Source: Pirellulales bacterium
GTDB taxonomy: Bacteria; Planctomycetota; Planctomycetia; Pirellulales; JALHLM01
Assembly (NCBI GenBank): GCA_022844585.1
Contig: JALHLM010000069.1
Span: 1,262-15,993, forward strand
Reading direction: 5' to 3'
Length of the DNA: 14,732 bases
Shown here: piece by piece, positions 6,898 to 13,998 of the stretch
How positions within the stretch are numbered: position 1 is the first letter of the stretch
How the letters are laid out: each line of letters begins with the position of its first letter
The notes under the pieces: generated by a model
Told to the model about the DNA's origin: nothing
Databases searched by the model: none
The model's input: only the letters and a program-made list of their open reading frames with translations
Translations under genes and position numbers: made by a program

Positions 6898-8820
6898 ATG
6901 ACTGCGACACAGCTTGACTATCTGACGACACTTTCCCGGAATCCGCAGCTGGCCGAAGCGGCTTTGGAGTGGCTGATCGATTTGGACACAACCGGGTTAG
7001 AGCAGGCCGCAAACGCCGCCGCGAAGGCCATAGGCGGAGACGAGGGCGTCCTTGTCGGACGCCAAGCCGGTGGCTGGACTGGCCTCAATTCCTCGAAACT
7101 GCCGGTCGGCTTTCCGATTGCCTTGGCGGACGAAGCTTTGGACCGGGAACGCTGCTGCCGGGAAGGCAACTGGTTGGCGGCGCCGATGCACGAGCGCGCT
7201 GCGCACGGCGAGTTGTTCCTGGTGCGGTTTGGACGCCCGCCCGCAGGCTCGGAGATTCAGGAGCAAACGGCGGCGGTGGCGCGTTTGCTGGGCGAGATCG
7301 TGGCTCAGACGCGGCGACGTTCCAGCGAGCGGCAGAGGTTGGAACGGTTGCGGACCATTCTCGAGATCACGCACCAGTGGAACCAGACGCAGGAGATGGA
7401 GCCGCTGCTGGTGCAGATGGCCGAGGCGGCGACGAAGCTGCTCCGGGCCGATCGCGCCAGCATCTTTCTTTGGGACAAACCGAATCGCACCCTAGTCGGC
7501 CGGCCGGCGCTCGGCGTCGCCGGGGGCGAGCTGCGGATTCCGGACGATAAGGGCATCGTCGGGCAGGTCGTGCAGTCGGGCGAATCGCGGCGCGTCGATC
7601 TGGCGGACAATCAGGCGCAGATCGATCGCCGCGTCGACCAGAAACTCGGCTACGAAACGCGCACGCTGCTCTGCGTACCGTTGCGCGGTCGCGCCGGAGA
7701 GTTGTTCGGCGCGTTCGAAATGATCAACAAGTTACAGGGCAATTTTACCGACGACGACGAAGAGGCGCTGGTCGAACTCGCGGCCCATGCGGCGGTGGCG
7801 CTGGAAAACACCGACGAACGCCAGAAGCTGCTCACCGCGCGCAAGCAGTTGGCGGACGAGACCGCGCAGGGCATTCGCCTGGTTGGCAACAGCCCGGCGA
7901 TCGAGGCGCTGCGCTCGGCGATTCGCCGCGTCGCGAATACCGACCTGGCGATCATGGTCCTCGGCGAAAACGGCACCGGCAAGGAGGTCGTCAGCCAGGC
8001 CGTTCACTATCTGAGTAACCGGCGCTATCAACCGTTCGTGGCGATCAACTGCGCGGCCATCACCGAAACGCTGCTGGAAAGCGAGCTCTTCGGCCACGAA
8101 AAAGGCGCCTTCACCGACGCCCATCAAACCCGGGCCGGCAAGTTCGAACTCGCCTCCGGCGGTACCATCTTCCTGGACGAAATCGGCGATTTGAGCCTGG
8201 CCGGCCAGGCGAAATTGTTGCGCGTGCTGGAAGAGAAAATCGTCGTCCGCGTCGGCGGTTCGACGCCCATTCACACCGACGCTCGGGTAATCGCCGCGAC
8301 GAATCAGAACCTGGCGGACATGGTACGGGCAAAGAAATTCCGCCAGGACTTGTTCTTCCGATTAAACGTGGTGACGATCGAGTTGCCGCCGCTGCGCAAT
8401 CGCCCGGAGGACGTCTTGCTGCTCGCGGAACATTTCTTGGAGGACTTCTGCCGGAAGGCGCGGCGACGTGTGCCGAAGTTATCCGCCGTGGCCAAACGAC
8501 GATTGGAAGCGCATACCTGGCCGGGCAACGTCCGCGAGTTGCGGAATCTGATGGAGCGGCTCGCGTACATGTCCGAGGGGGACAAGATCGAGGCCGAGGA
8601 CCTGGCCTTCATCATGTCGCCGGGGAGCCAATCGCGCGGACTGCTGGAGTCCGACCAACCGTTGGCCGAGGCGACCGAAAAATACCAATCCGAGTACATC
8701 CAGCAGGCGATCCATCGCAACCGCGGCAACATGAGCGAGGCGGCGCGGCAACTCGGCCTGCACCGCTCGAACCTGTATCGCAAAATGCGCCAACTCGGCA
8801 TGCCGACCAACGACGGCTGA
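6898..8820 (+). CDS. Sigma-54-dependent transcriptional activator with GAF sensor, AAA+ and Fis-type HTH domains
   Basis: A 640-residue bacterial enhancer-binding protein. Residues 1-135 look like a worn GAF-like domain; 155-305 are a clearer GAF domain (RADRASIFLWD, LCVPL, GAFEMIN), a likely small-ligand sensor. The AAA+ domain has Walker A GENGTGKE (356-363), the sigma-54 contact loop as GAFTDA (403-408, usually GAFTGA), Walker B with D427-E428 in GGTIFLDE, and arginine-containing FRQDLFFRLN. A Fis-type helix-turn-helix spans about 608-635 (MSEAARQLGLHRSNLYRK). There is no phosphorylation receiver domain, so control is probably by ligand, as in NorR- or FhlA-like proteins. The start at ATG 6898 (MTATQLDYL) is chosen because the upstream extension has no domain character; no Shine-Dalgarno is evident. 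Targets are unknown. Confidence 0.92.
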   Translation: MTATQLDYLTTLSRNPQLAEAALEWLIDLDTTGLEQAANAAAKAIGGDEGVLVGRQAGGWTGLNSSKLPVGFPIALADEALDRERCCREGNWLAAPMHERAAHGELFLVRFGRPPAGSEIQEQTAAVARLLGEIVAQTRRRSSERQRLERLRTILEITHQWNQTQEMEPLLVQMAEAATKLLRADRASIFLWDKPNRTLVGRPALGVAGGELRIPDDKGIVGQVVQSGESRRVDLADNQAQIDRRVDQKLGYETRTLLCVPLRGRAGELFGAFEMINKLQGNFTDDDEEALVELAAHAAVALENTDERQKLLTARKQLADETAQGIRLVGNSPAIEALRSAIRRVANTDLAIMVLGENGTGKEVVSQAVHYLSNRRYQPFVAINCAAITETLLESELFGHEKGAFTDAHQTRAGKFELASGGTIFLDEIGDLSLAGQAKLLRVLEEKIVVRVGGSTPIHTDARVIAATNQNLADMVRAKKFRQDLFFRLNVVTIELPPLRNRPEDVLLLAEHFLEDFCRKARRRVPKLSAVAKRRLEAHTWPGNVRELRNLMERLAYMSEGDKIEAEDLAFIMSPGSQSRGLLESDQPLAEATEKYQSEYIQQAIHRNRGNMSEAARQLGLHRSNLYRKMRQLGMPTNDG

Positions 8821-8932
8821 CATTGCGAGTCGATATTTCTCGCCAGATCGCGTCTTGGGCGGTTGCGAGCGTCGCGCGCGGATGACACAATTCCGGTTCG
8901 CCGCCCATCGCCCCGAGCTGGTCTACTCGCCT

Positions 8933-10306
8933 GTGAGCAATCCCTACGTCAGTCCGTCGACCGCATCGCGAAACTCCAATGCCGACGCGCCGGTCGGTCC
9001 CGGCTATAAGTGGTCGGTCGTCGCGATGCTGTGGTTCATCTGCTTCTTCAATTACGCGGATCGCACCGCGATCTCGGCGATTCTGCCGGTCCTCAAGAGC
9101 GAGTACAACCTCACAAACACCGAGCAAGGGTACATCGTCTCCGCGTTTATGTGGGTCTACGCGTTGACCGCGCCGTTCGCCGGGCTGGTGGTCGATCGCT
9201 TCCCTCGGAAACGAATCATCCTCAGCGGCCTCTATGTTTGGAGCATCGTCACCGGCTTCACGGCCCTTTGCTCCAAGGTCTGGCACTTCGTGCTGGTGCG
9301 TGGCGCGGAGGGACTAGGCGAAACGTTTTATTTCCCTGCGTCGATGTCGCTGGTGAGCGACTATCACGATCGCCGGACGCGTTCCCGGGCAATGGGGTTG
9401 CATCAGACCAGCGTTTACGCCGGCACGATTGGCGGCGGCGCGCTGGCGGGCTGGATGGCCCAACATTATGGCTGGCGGCTGCCGTTTGTCGTTTTCGGCG
9501 TGGCTGGCTGCGTCCTCGGCTTGGTGCTGGCGTGGTTCATTCGCGAGCCAGCGCGGGATGAAGCGGAGCGGAACCTCGCGATCGAATCGGGCGAAACAGT
9601 TCCCCCACAGACCGTACCGCCGAGCGTCGCGTGGAGCGACTTGCCGCGCGAGATCCTGCTCACGACCGTCGATCTAGGACGCGTGGCCGTCGAGTTGAGC
9701 AATCGTCCCACGGCGCTTTGCCTGATGGCAGCGTTCATCGGCGCGAATTGCGTGGCGACGGCCGTAATGGCTTGGATGCCGACGCTTCTCAAAGAACAGT
9801 TTCAAATGAGCCTCGCACAAGCGGGATTTACGGCGACTTTTTACATTCAGATCGCAAGTATGTTCGGCGCGATTGTCGGAGGGATGGGCGCCGACACGTT
9901 ACGGAAACGCTCGGCTGGCGGGCGAATCTACATGCAAGCCGTGGCGCTTATTCTTGGGGCGCCATTCATTTTCTTCTGTGGCTGGACACTAAAGACCGGC
10001 GTCCTAATACCGGCGATGATCGCATTCGGCTTATGCAAAGGCATTTACGACGCCAACATTTGGGCTGGGTTGTATGATTTCGTGCCGGTCGTGCGACGCG
10101 GTAGCGCGGTCGGGCTAATGAATATGCTCGGCTGGGCGGGGGGCGCTCTGGGCGTGCAGGCGATCGGACACCTCACCGATCGCGGCGTCACGCTCGGGAG
10201 CGCGATCGCATCCATGGCGGGGATTTATCTGCTCGTCGCGGTGCTGCTGGCCGTCACGGCCTGGCTGTTCGCTCCGCGCGACGCGGTGACGGGGGATGTG
10301 GCGTAG
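8933..10306 (+). CDS. MFS transporter (major facilitator superfamily), substrate unknown
   Basis: A 457-residue inner-membrane protein with about 12 hydrophobic segments. TM1 carries FFNYADRTAIS (Asp43-Arg44) and the loop between TM2 and TM3 has motif A, GLVVDRFPRKR (84-94), both seen in MFS families such as anion:cation symporters and spinster-like carriers. GLGETFYFPASMSLVSDYH around TM4 supports the same group. A long polar stretch, about residues 206-235, forms the central loop. Substrate cannot be read from sequence. I choose the GTG at 8933 because it gives MSNPYVSP, like an N-terminus common in planctomycetes; an ATG at 8882 or a TTG at 8855 would add 17 or 26 residues. The gene follows the activator on the same strand after a short gap, so it could be a target, but this is a guess. 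The next gene starts 27 bases after it. Confidence 0.9.
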   Translation: MSNPYVSPSTASRNSNADAPVGPGYKWSVVAMLWFICFFNYADRTAISAILPVLKSEYNLTNTEQGYIVSAFMWVYALTAPFAGLVVDRFPRKRIILSGLYVWSIVTGFTALCSKVWHFVLVRGAEGLGETFYFPASMSLVSDYHDRRTRSRAMGLHQTSVYAGTIGGGALAGWMAQHYGWRLPFVVFGVAGCVLGLVLAWFIREPARDEAERNLAIESGETVPPQTVPPSVAWSDLPREILLTTVDLGRVAVELSNRPTALCLMAAFIGANCVATAVMAWMPTLLKEQFQMSLAQAGFTATFYIQIASMFGAIVGGMGADTLRKRSAGGRIYMQAVALILGAPFIFFCGWTLKTGVLIPAMIAFGLCKGIYDANIWAGLYDFVPVVRRGSAVGLMNMLGWAGGALGVQAIGHLTDRGVTLGSAIASMAGIYLLVAVLLAVTAWLFAPRDAVTGDVA

Positions 10307-10333
10307 GTAATTCTCAGCGCGGAGCGTTTGTTG

Positions 10334-11104
10334 ATGGCGACGATTACTCCCCCTCGCTGGCGCTTCGGGTTGGTGTTGGGTGGCCGCAAGATTGCGGATT
10401 TGGTTTTTCCGCCGGCGTGTGCTTTTTGTCAGGGAGAATTGCTAGAAGAGGATCGGGAGCTGCGGTTGTGTGGGCGCTGCGTTCATACGCTCGCGCCGTT
10501 GGGAGTGGCACGATGTCCTCGCTGTGGATTGCGAATACCTGGCGGGCTTACGCGAGGCGAGGACTGTGAGAGTTGCCGCGGGAACTGCCAGAGTTTTGAG
10601 GCGGTGTGGACGTTAGGCGAATATGAGGACTTGCTGCGCGGGGCGGCGTTGCGCGGCAAACGACCGGAGGGGCAGGAATTGGTGACGTCGCTGTCGCGAC
10701 TGGCCTTCGAACGGCATGGCAATGAGATTCGTGACTGGCGGCCGGATTTAATTGTGCCCACGCCCATGCACTGGTTGCGGCGAACCTGGCGCGGGGCGAA
10801 CAGCCCGGAAATCGTGGCCGAGGCGGTCGCCACAGCCCTAAAAGTGCCTTACGCACGGTTTGGCCTGCGTCGGCAACGCTTTACCAAACCTCAGGCGGGT
10901 TTGCCCCAACGGGAGCGGCGGTCGAATGTGCGGGGCGCATTCCGCGTCAATGCGGGCTACGATTTCCAGGACGCCCGGGTGTTGCTGGTCGATGACATTC
11001 TAACGACCGGGGCCACGCTGGGCGAAATGGGGCGCGTGGCGCGCGTGGCTGGAGCCTCGGCGGTGGCTGTGCTCGTGCTGGCACGGGCATCCGGAGATTG
11101 GTAG
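10334..11104 (+). CDS. ComF family protein (zinc-finger phosphoribosyltransferase-like)
   Basis: A 256-residue protein with the ComF layout. The N-terminal part carries paired cysteines suited to zinc binding: C29-x2-C32, C46-x2-C49, C61-x2-C64 and C78-x2-C81. The C-terminal half is a type I phosphoribosyltransferase fold with the PRPP-binding motif VLLVDDILTTGAT (216-228) and the family segment QAGLPQRERRSNV (187-199). ComF proteins act in DNA uptake in naturally competent bacteria, and homologues (GntX) are found in many others with less certain roles. The ATG at 10334 is preferred over TTGs at 10328 and 10331 because GGAG at 10321-10324 is 9 bases before it. It sits 27 bases after the transporter, a probable operon. 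No other competence gene is in the window. Confidence 0.93.
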   Translation: MATITPPRWRFGLVLGGRKIADLVFPPACAFCQGELLEEDRELRLCGRCVHTLAPLGVARCPRCGLRIPGGLTRGEDCESCRGNCQSFEAVWTLGEYEDLLRGAALRGKRPEGQELVTSLSRLAFERHGNEIRDWRPDLIVPTPMHWLRRTWRGANSPEIVAEAVATALKVPYARFGLRRQRFTKPQAGLPQRERRSNVRGAFRVNAGYDFQDARVLLVDDILTTGATLGEMGRVARVAGASAVAVLVLARASGDW

Positions 11105-11136
11105 TCACATTCACGTCTGGGCGTCGGTGGCTCGCA

Positions 11137-11147
11137 AATACTAGAAT
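11137..11147 (+). promoter_or_regulatory. Candidate -10 region just before the DUF502 gene
   Basis: AATACTAGAAT stands out as AT-rich in a GC-rich gap. Its TAGAAT (11142-11147) differs from TATAAT at one position and ends 8 bases before the ATG at 11156. No good -35 hexamer lies about 17 bases upstream. If used, transcription would start almost on the ATG, giving a leaderless or nearly leaderless message; no Shine-Dalgarno is visible for this gene. Confidence 0.3.
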
Positions 11148-11155
11148 CGATTCCG

Positions 11156-12163
11156 ATGTCCACCGCCTTCCCCAAGCCCGAACCGCCCCCCGCGAACAAG
11201 CCGCGGCCGTTTCGCCGTGCCGTCATCCGCGGGCTCGGCGTAGTGTTGCCGCCGCTGTTGACGATTGTGATCCTGGTCTGGATCTACAACACGGTGAAGT
11301 CGTACGTGTTGGCGCCGGTTGAATCGGGCGTCCGCTACAGCGTCGCCTGGGCGATCGAGGACGTGCGGACGGAATTGCCAAATCCGCGCGACACGGTGGA
11401 AGCCAACGTCAAGGATTCGGACGACGGCCGGTATGCGCAACTGCCGACGAAGGAATTCATCCCCGAAGAAGTTTACGACGAGGTCGTCGGCAGCGGACGG
11501 CGCTTGGGGCTCGATCCGCCGCGCTCCGGCTTCGAGTTCTACCAGGTCTACGTCGAAGTGCGCTACTTGCGCAACTACGTCGTCGTGCCGGTGTTTCTCT
11601 GCGTGTTCGTGCTCGTACTGTATTTCTTCGGAAAATTCCTGGCCGCCGGCATTGGCCGCGTGTTTTGGAATCTGTTCGAGCGGCTGATTCTGCAGTTGCC
11701 GTTGGTGCGAAACGTCTATTCCTCGGTGAAGCAAGTCACCGACCTGATGTTCAGCGACAACGACATTCAATTCAATCGCGTGGTGGCGATCGAATATCCG
11801 CGGAAAGGGGCCTGGTCGCTGGGGTTTGTCACCGGCGAGGGGCTGATGGACATCCGCACCGCGGCCAACGAGCCCATGCTGAACATCATGGTCCCCAGTT
11901 CGCCGATGCCGCTCACAGGCTGGACGCTGATTATTCCGCGCAGCGAAGTGATCGACCTCGACATGACGATCGATCAAGCCTGCCAATTCCTGATCAGTTG
12001 CGGCGTCGTCGTACCGCAACAGCAAATGGTCGCCCTCTTCGAAAAGCAACGCCCCTTCCCGGGCCTGGGAAATAACGGCGCCAGCCAACCAAACTCGGCT
12101 CCCCAGGCGCTCGATGCACGCGAGCCAGACTCCAAATCGGTGCGTGAAGACACTGAAAGCTAA
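11156..12163 (+). CDS. DUF502 family inner-membrane protein with an enlarged loop
   Basis: A 335-residue protein of the DUF502/COG2928 membrane family, whose function is not established. TM1 spans about 24-46 (GLGVVLPPLLTIVILVWIY) and TM2 about 141-164. The family core follows: LPLVRNVYSSVKQV (181-194), FNRVVAIEYPRKGAWSLGFVTG, and the MVPSSPMPLTGW segment. Family members I know are near 200 residues with a short link between the two helices; here the link is about 95 residues and strongly acidic. A Pro/Ser-rich tail ends in REDTES. The ATG at 11156 gives a basic, proline-rich tail before TM1. It starts 51 bases after comF and its 3' end converges on the propeller gene, with 17 bases between the two stop codons. 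Confidence 0.88.
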   Translation: MSTAFPKPEPPPANKPRPFRRAVIRGLGVVLPPLLTIVILVWIYNTVKSYVLAPVESGVRYSVAWAIEDVRTELPNPRDTVEANVKDSDDGRYAQLPTKEFIPEEVYDEVVGSGRRLGLDPPRSGFEFYQVYVEVRYLRNYVVVPVFLCVFVLVLYFFGKFLAAGIGRVFWNLFERLILQLPLVRNVYSSVKQVTDLMFSDNDIQFNRVVAIEYPRKGAWSLGFVTGEGLMDIRTAANEPMLNIMVPSSPMPLTGWTLIIPRSEVIDLDMTIDQACQFLISCGVVVPQQQMVALFEKQRPFPGLGNNGASQPNSAPQALDAREPDSKSVREDTES

Positions 12164-12177
12164 ACACTGAAAACTTC
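12150..12177. repeat. Tandem ACACTGAAA micro-repeat across a stop codon
   Basis: ACACTGAAAGCTAA (12150-12163) is followed directly by ACACTGAAAACTTC (12164-12177), a 14-base unit repeated about twice. The first unit encodes the last residues of the DUF502 protein and its TAA stop; the second fills the 17-base gap before the convergent propeller gene. Runs of ACTGAAAAC-like units are familiar at gene ends in planctomycetes. Function is unknown. Confidence 0.45.
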
Positions 12178-12180
12178 AAA

Positions 12181-13317
12181 CTATTCCCGCCTTCCCAGCC
12201 CGAACTGATCTCCATTCCGCAACGGCGCTCCGTCCGCAACGTCGATTTCCAGCATCTTCTCGCTTTGCACGGCGCGGCCTGCTTCGTCCGTTAATTGCGT
12301 GACAATCAGCTTCGACTTGACGTCGATTACCTGCCCCGTCGAGGGATTCGCGTAATCGCCCTGGATTGAAAACGTCACCCAGCCCGGCTCGTCGCGGAGC
12401 GTGATGCTTTCCTTCTGTTTAGGCGGCATCACCGTGTTGTCGAAGACGTGTAACCGCTGATTGTGCGCATCGGTGACCCAGATCTCGGTTTCATCCGGCG
12501 TGAGGCCAATCCCGTGTGAAGGGCAGCCGTGCCGTTTGACGGGGCCCTTCTCGAAGCCCTGCACTTCAATGCGATGGAGCTTCTTCCCGGACTTGAGATC
12601 GCCGATCTCAAAGCCGAGCAGTTCGTTCAGGTTCACGAAACAGAGTGTTTGCGAGCCATTCACCGTGAACGGGCGGATGCTGTGCGAAAATGGTCCGACG
12701 TCGCGCAACACTTCGTGACTCCGGGCGTCGACCACTTTCAGATACGGCGAGCGCAATCCGGCCAGATACACTTCTGTGCCCGCCAGCCCGCAGACGGTGT
12801 TATGCGCGCCGGAATGCGGTTCGATCCGTCGCACGACGTCCCCGGTCGCGGCGTCAAGGAAGTTCCAGTGCTCTTTCTCCAGCGACGGGACGTACAAAAA
12901 CGCGCCGTCCGGGCTGATCGCCAGCCGGTCGCAGCCGCCATCGTATTTGCGTTCCCAGAGCAGCTTTTCCGTCACCAGGTCCAGGCAAAGCACGTGTTGC
13001 AGCGTGGTGATGTAGATGCGTTTCGTCGCGGCGCAGGCGCAAATGCCTTTCACGTTGAGGGGCTTGCCGTCGTCGTCGACACCGCCGGTGGGAATGCGTC
13101 GCAGGAAGCGATGTCCGTCGTCGATATCGAAGACCAGCAATCCATGGCCGCCGAATTCGAGCAGATCGCGCACGCCAGGCGTGGCGACGTACAGTAAACG
13201 GCGAGGTTCCGCCGCACGAGAAGTGGCAACGAGTGCCGTATAGCAGATGATCGCGACGACGACACTCGCCGTGATGCGCAGCGCTGAGCGCATGCGAGTT
13301 TCGCAAACACGGGACAT
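12181..13317 (-). CDS. Exported YVTN/YncE-like beta-propeller protein
   Basis: A 378-residue protein with a signal peptide: basic start (MRSALR), hydrophobic core ITASVVVAIICYTALVA and a likely cut after TSRAA near residue 36. The rest is a series of beta-propeller blades with the usual tags, such as LLVFDIDDG, CLDLVTEKLLWE, LAISPDGAFLYVPS, IGLTPDETEIWVTDAHNQRLHVFD. No catalytic residues or heme motif are evident, so binding or scaffold roles outside the cytoplasm are as likely as catalysis; the function is unknown. The ATG at 13317 has GAGG about 6 bases upstream; an internal ATG at 13293 would still leave a signal peptide. It faces the DUF502 gene and lies downstream of the small 79-residue gene on the same strand, after a 103-base gap. 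Confidence 0.85.
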   Translation of the reverse strand: MSRVCETRMRSALRITASVVVAIICYTALVATSRAAEPRRLLYVATPGVRDLLEFGGHGLLVFDIDDGHRFLRRIPTGGVDDDGKPLNVKGICACAATKRIYITTLQHVLCLDLVTEKLLWERKYDGGCDRLAISPDGAFLYVPSLEKEHWNFLDAATGDVVRRIEPHSGAHNTVCGLAGTEVYLAGLRSPYLKVVDARSHEVLRDVGPFSHSIRPFTVNGSQTLCFVNLNELLGFEIGDLKSGKKLHRIEVQGFEKGPVKRHGCPSHGIGLTPDETEIWVTDAHNQRLHVFDNTVMPPKQKESITLRDEPGWVTFSIQGDYANPSTGQVIDVKSKLIVTQLTDEAGRAVQSEKMLEIDVADGAPLRNGDQFGLGRRE

Positions 13318-13420
13318 ATTCCGCCTCGCTGTCAGAAGTGAGTGCTTCGAGCGACTGCGGAAGTTTTACCACGCGCCACGGCGCGGAGCTACCAGCGGGA
13401 TTGTTGTGAAATCGTGCCGC

Positions 13421-13660
13421 TTAGGCCGTGGGCCGGCGGCAGTGCTGGTAGGCGAGGATGATTTCGTAGAGGTCGGTGGAGATCGTCACGTCGTCATTGG
13501 CGAAGTCGCGCAGCCACGTCCTTTTGCTCTGCACCGCGTCGGACAACAGCGGGAGAATCTCGCCCAAGGGAACCGTAACCTGGTTTTCCCGGTGAGCTTC
13601 CGCATGGTGGGTCGGCGGCGATTCCGGCCCGTAATAAACGCGCAATCGAGCTCGCGACAT
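13421..13660 (-). CDS. Small conserved-looking protein of 79 residues, function unknown
   Basis: The reading frame extends upstream to 13774, but the ATG at 13660 is the clear start: AAGGAAG precedes it by 5 bases, the best ribosome-binding site in the window. The protein is soluble-looking with no signal peptide: MSRARLRVYYGPE, a variable His/Glu-rich stretch (17-25), then VTVPLGEILPLLSDAV (28-43), SKRTWLRDF (45-53), DDVTISTDLYEIILAYQ (56-72) and a short tail. The well-ordered mix of strands and helices indicates a real folded domain, and I believe similar proteins occur in other planctomycetes, but I cannot name a family. It may be co-transcribed with the propeller gene downstream. Confidence 0.75.
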   Translation of the reverse strand: MSRARLRVYYGPESPPTHHAEAHRENQVTVPLGEILPLLSDAVQSKRTWLRDFANDDVTISTDLYEIILAYQHCRRPTA

Positions 13661-13665
13661 GGACG

Positions 13666-13672
13666 CTTCCTT
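13666..13672 (-). promoter_or_regulatory. Strong ribosome-binding site that fixes the start of the small protein
   Basis: AAGGAAG on the minus strand is 5 bases before the ATG at 13660. Most genes here lack so clear a site, and it rules in favour of the 79-residue product over longer readings of the same frame. Confidence 0.7.
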
Positions 13673-13695
13673 CCCTGGGAATACGGCTCGCGTCA

Positions 13696-13734
13696 GACCG
13701 CCGCGCCGCAATGAGCGCAGCGCCCACGGCGGTC
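13696..13734 (-). promoter_or_regulatory. Strong hairpin in the leader of the small gene
   Basis: GACCGCCG (13696-13703) and CGGCGGTC (13727-13734) are perfect inverted repeats of 8 bases, and the 23 bases between them can pair further in part (GCGC and CGC/GCG runs). The structure ends 35 bases before the ATG at 13660 and has no U-run, so it is more likely a structured leader or chance pairing in GC-rich DNA than a terminator. Confidence 0.35.
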
Positions 13735-13998
13735 GGCCACATTTCGACCTGCGCAAGAGTATCGGCGGAATCACGCGAGAAGATTAATCCGAGGATCGGG
13801 ACCATGCGGGTCGATTGCGTTGTGGTCGCGTTAACGGCAACGTGCGTTGTCCTGGCAAAATGGGTTGACTTGATGCGCGAAACTAGTCGAATGTCGTCGT
13901 GGAGTGGCCCACGCGCTGCTGAGACAAGGGTTGGCGACGCGATCGTATCGCATCGCACTTTTCCACCGGGTGCATCCCGGGGTTTGTCGTGGTTGGTG
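13735..13998. other. Non-coding gap next to the transposase relic
   Basis: I see no credible gene in these 264 bases. They hold two small palindromes: CAACG-TG-CGTTG (13839-13850) and CCGGG-TGCAT-CCCGG (13966-13980). The second lies just past the relic's stop codon and could belong to the end of the insertion element, but the matching other end is not in the window. Promoter elements for the small gene to the left are expected here but none is convincing. Confidence 0.4.

Noticed and set aside
7732..8274. 180-codon minus-strand frame inside the activator gene
   Set aside because: It is a shadow of the AAA+ domain coding sequence, with no independent start signal or domain.
8825..8843. GCGAG/CTCGC hairpin after the activator stop
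   Set aside because: The stem is only 5 bp with a 9-base loop and no U-run follows, so I do not call a terminator.
13372..13385. CGCGC-CACG-GCGCG hairpin between the small gene and the propeller gene
   Set aside because: The stem is only 5 bp and there is no U-run on the minus strand; such pairings are frequent by chance at this GC content.
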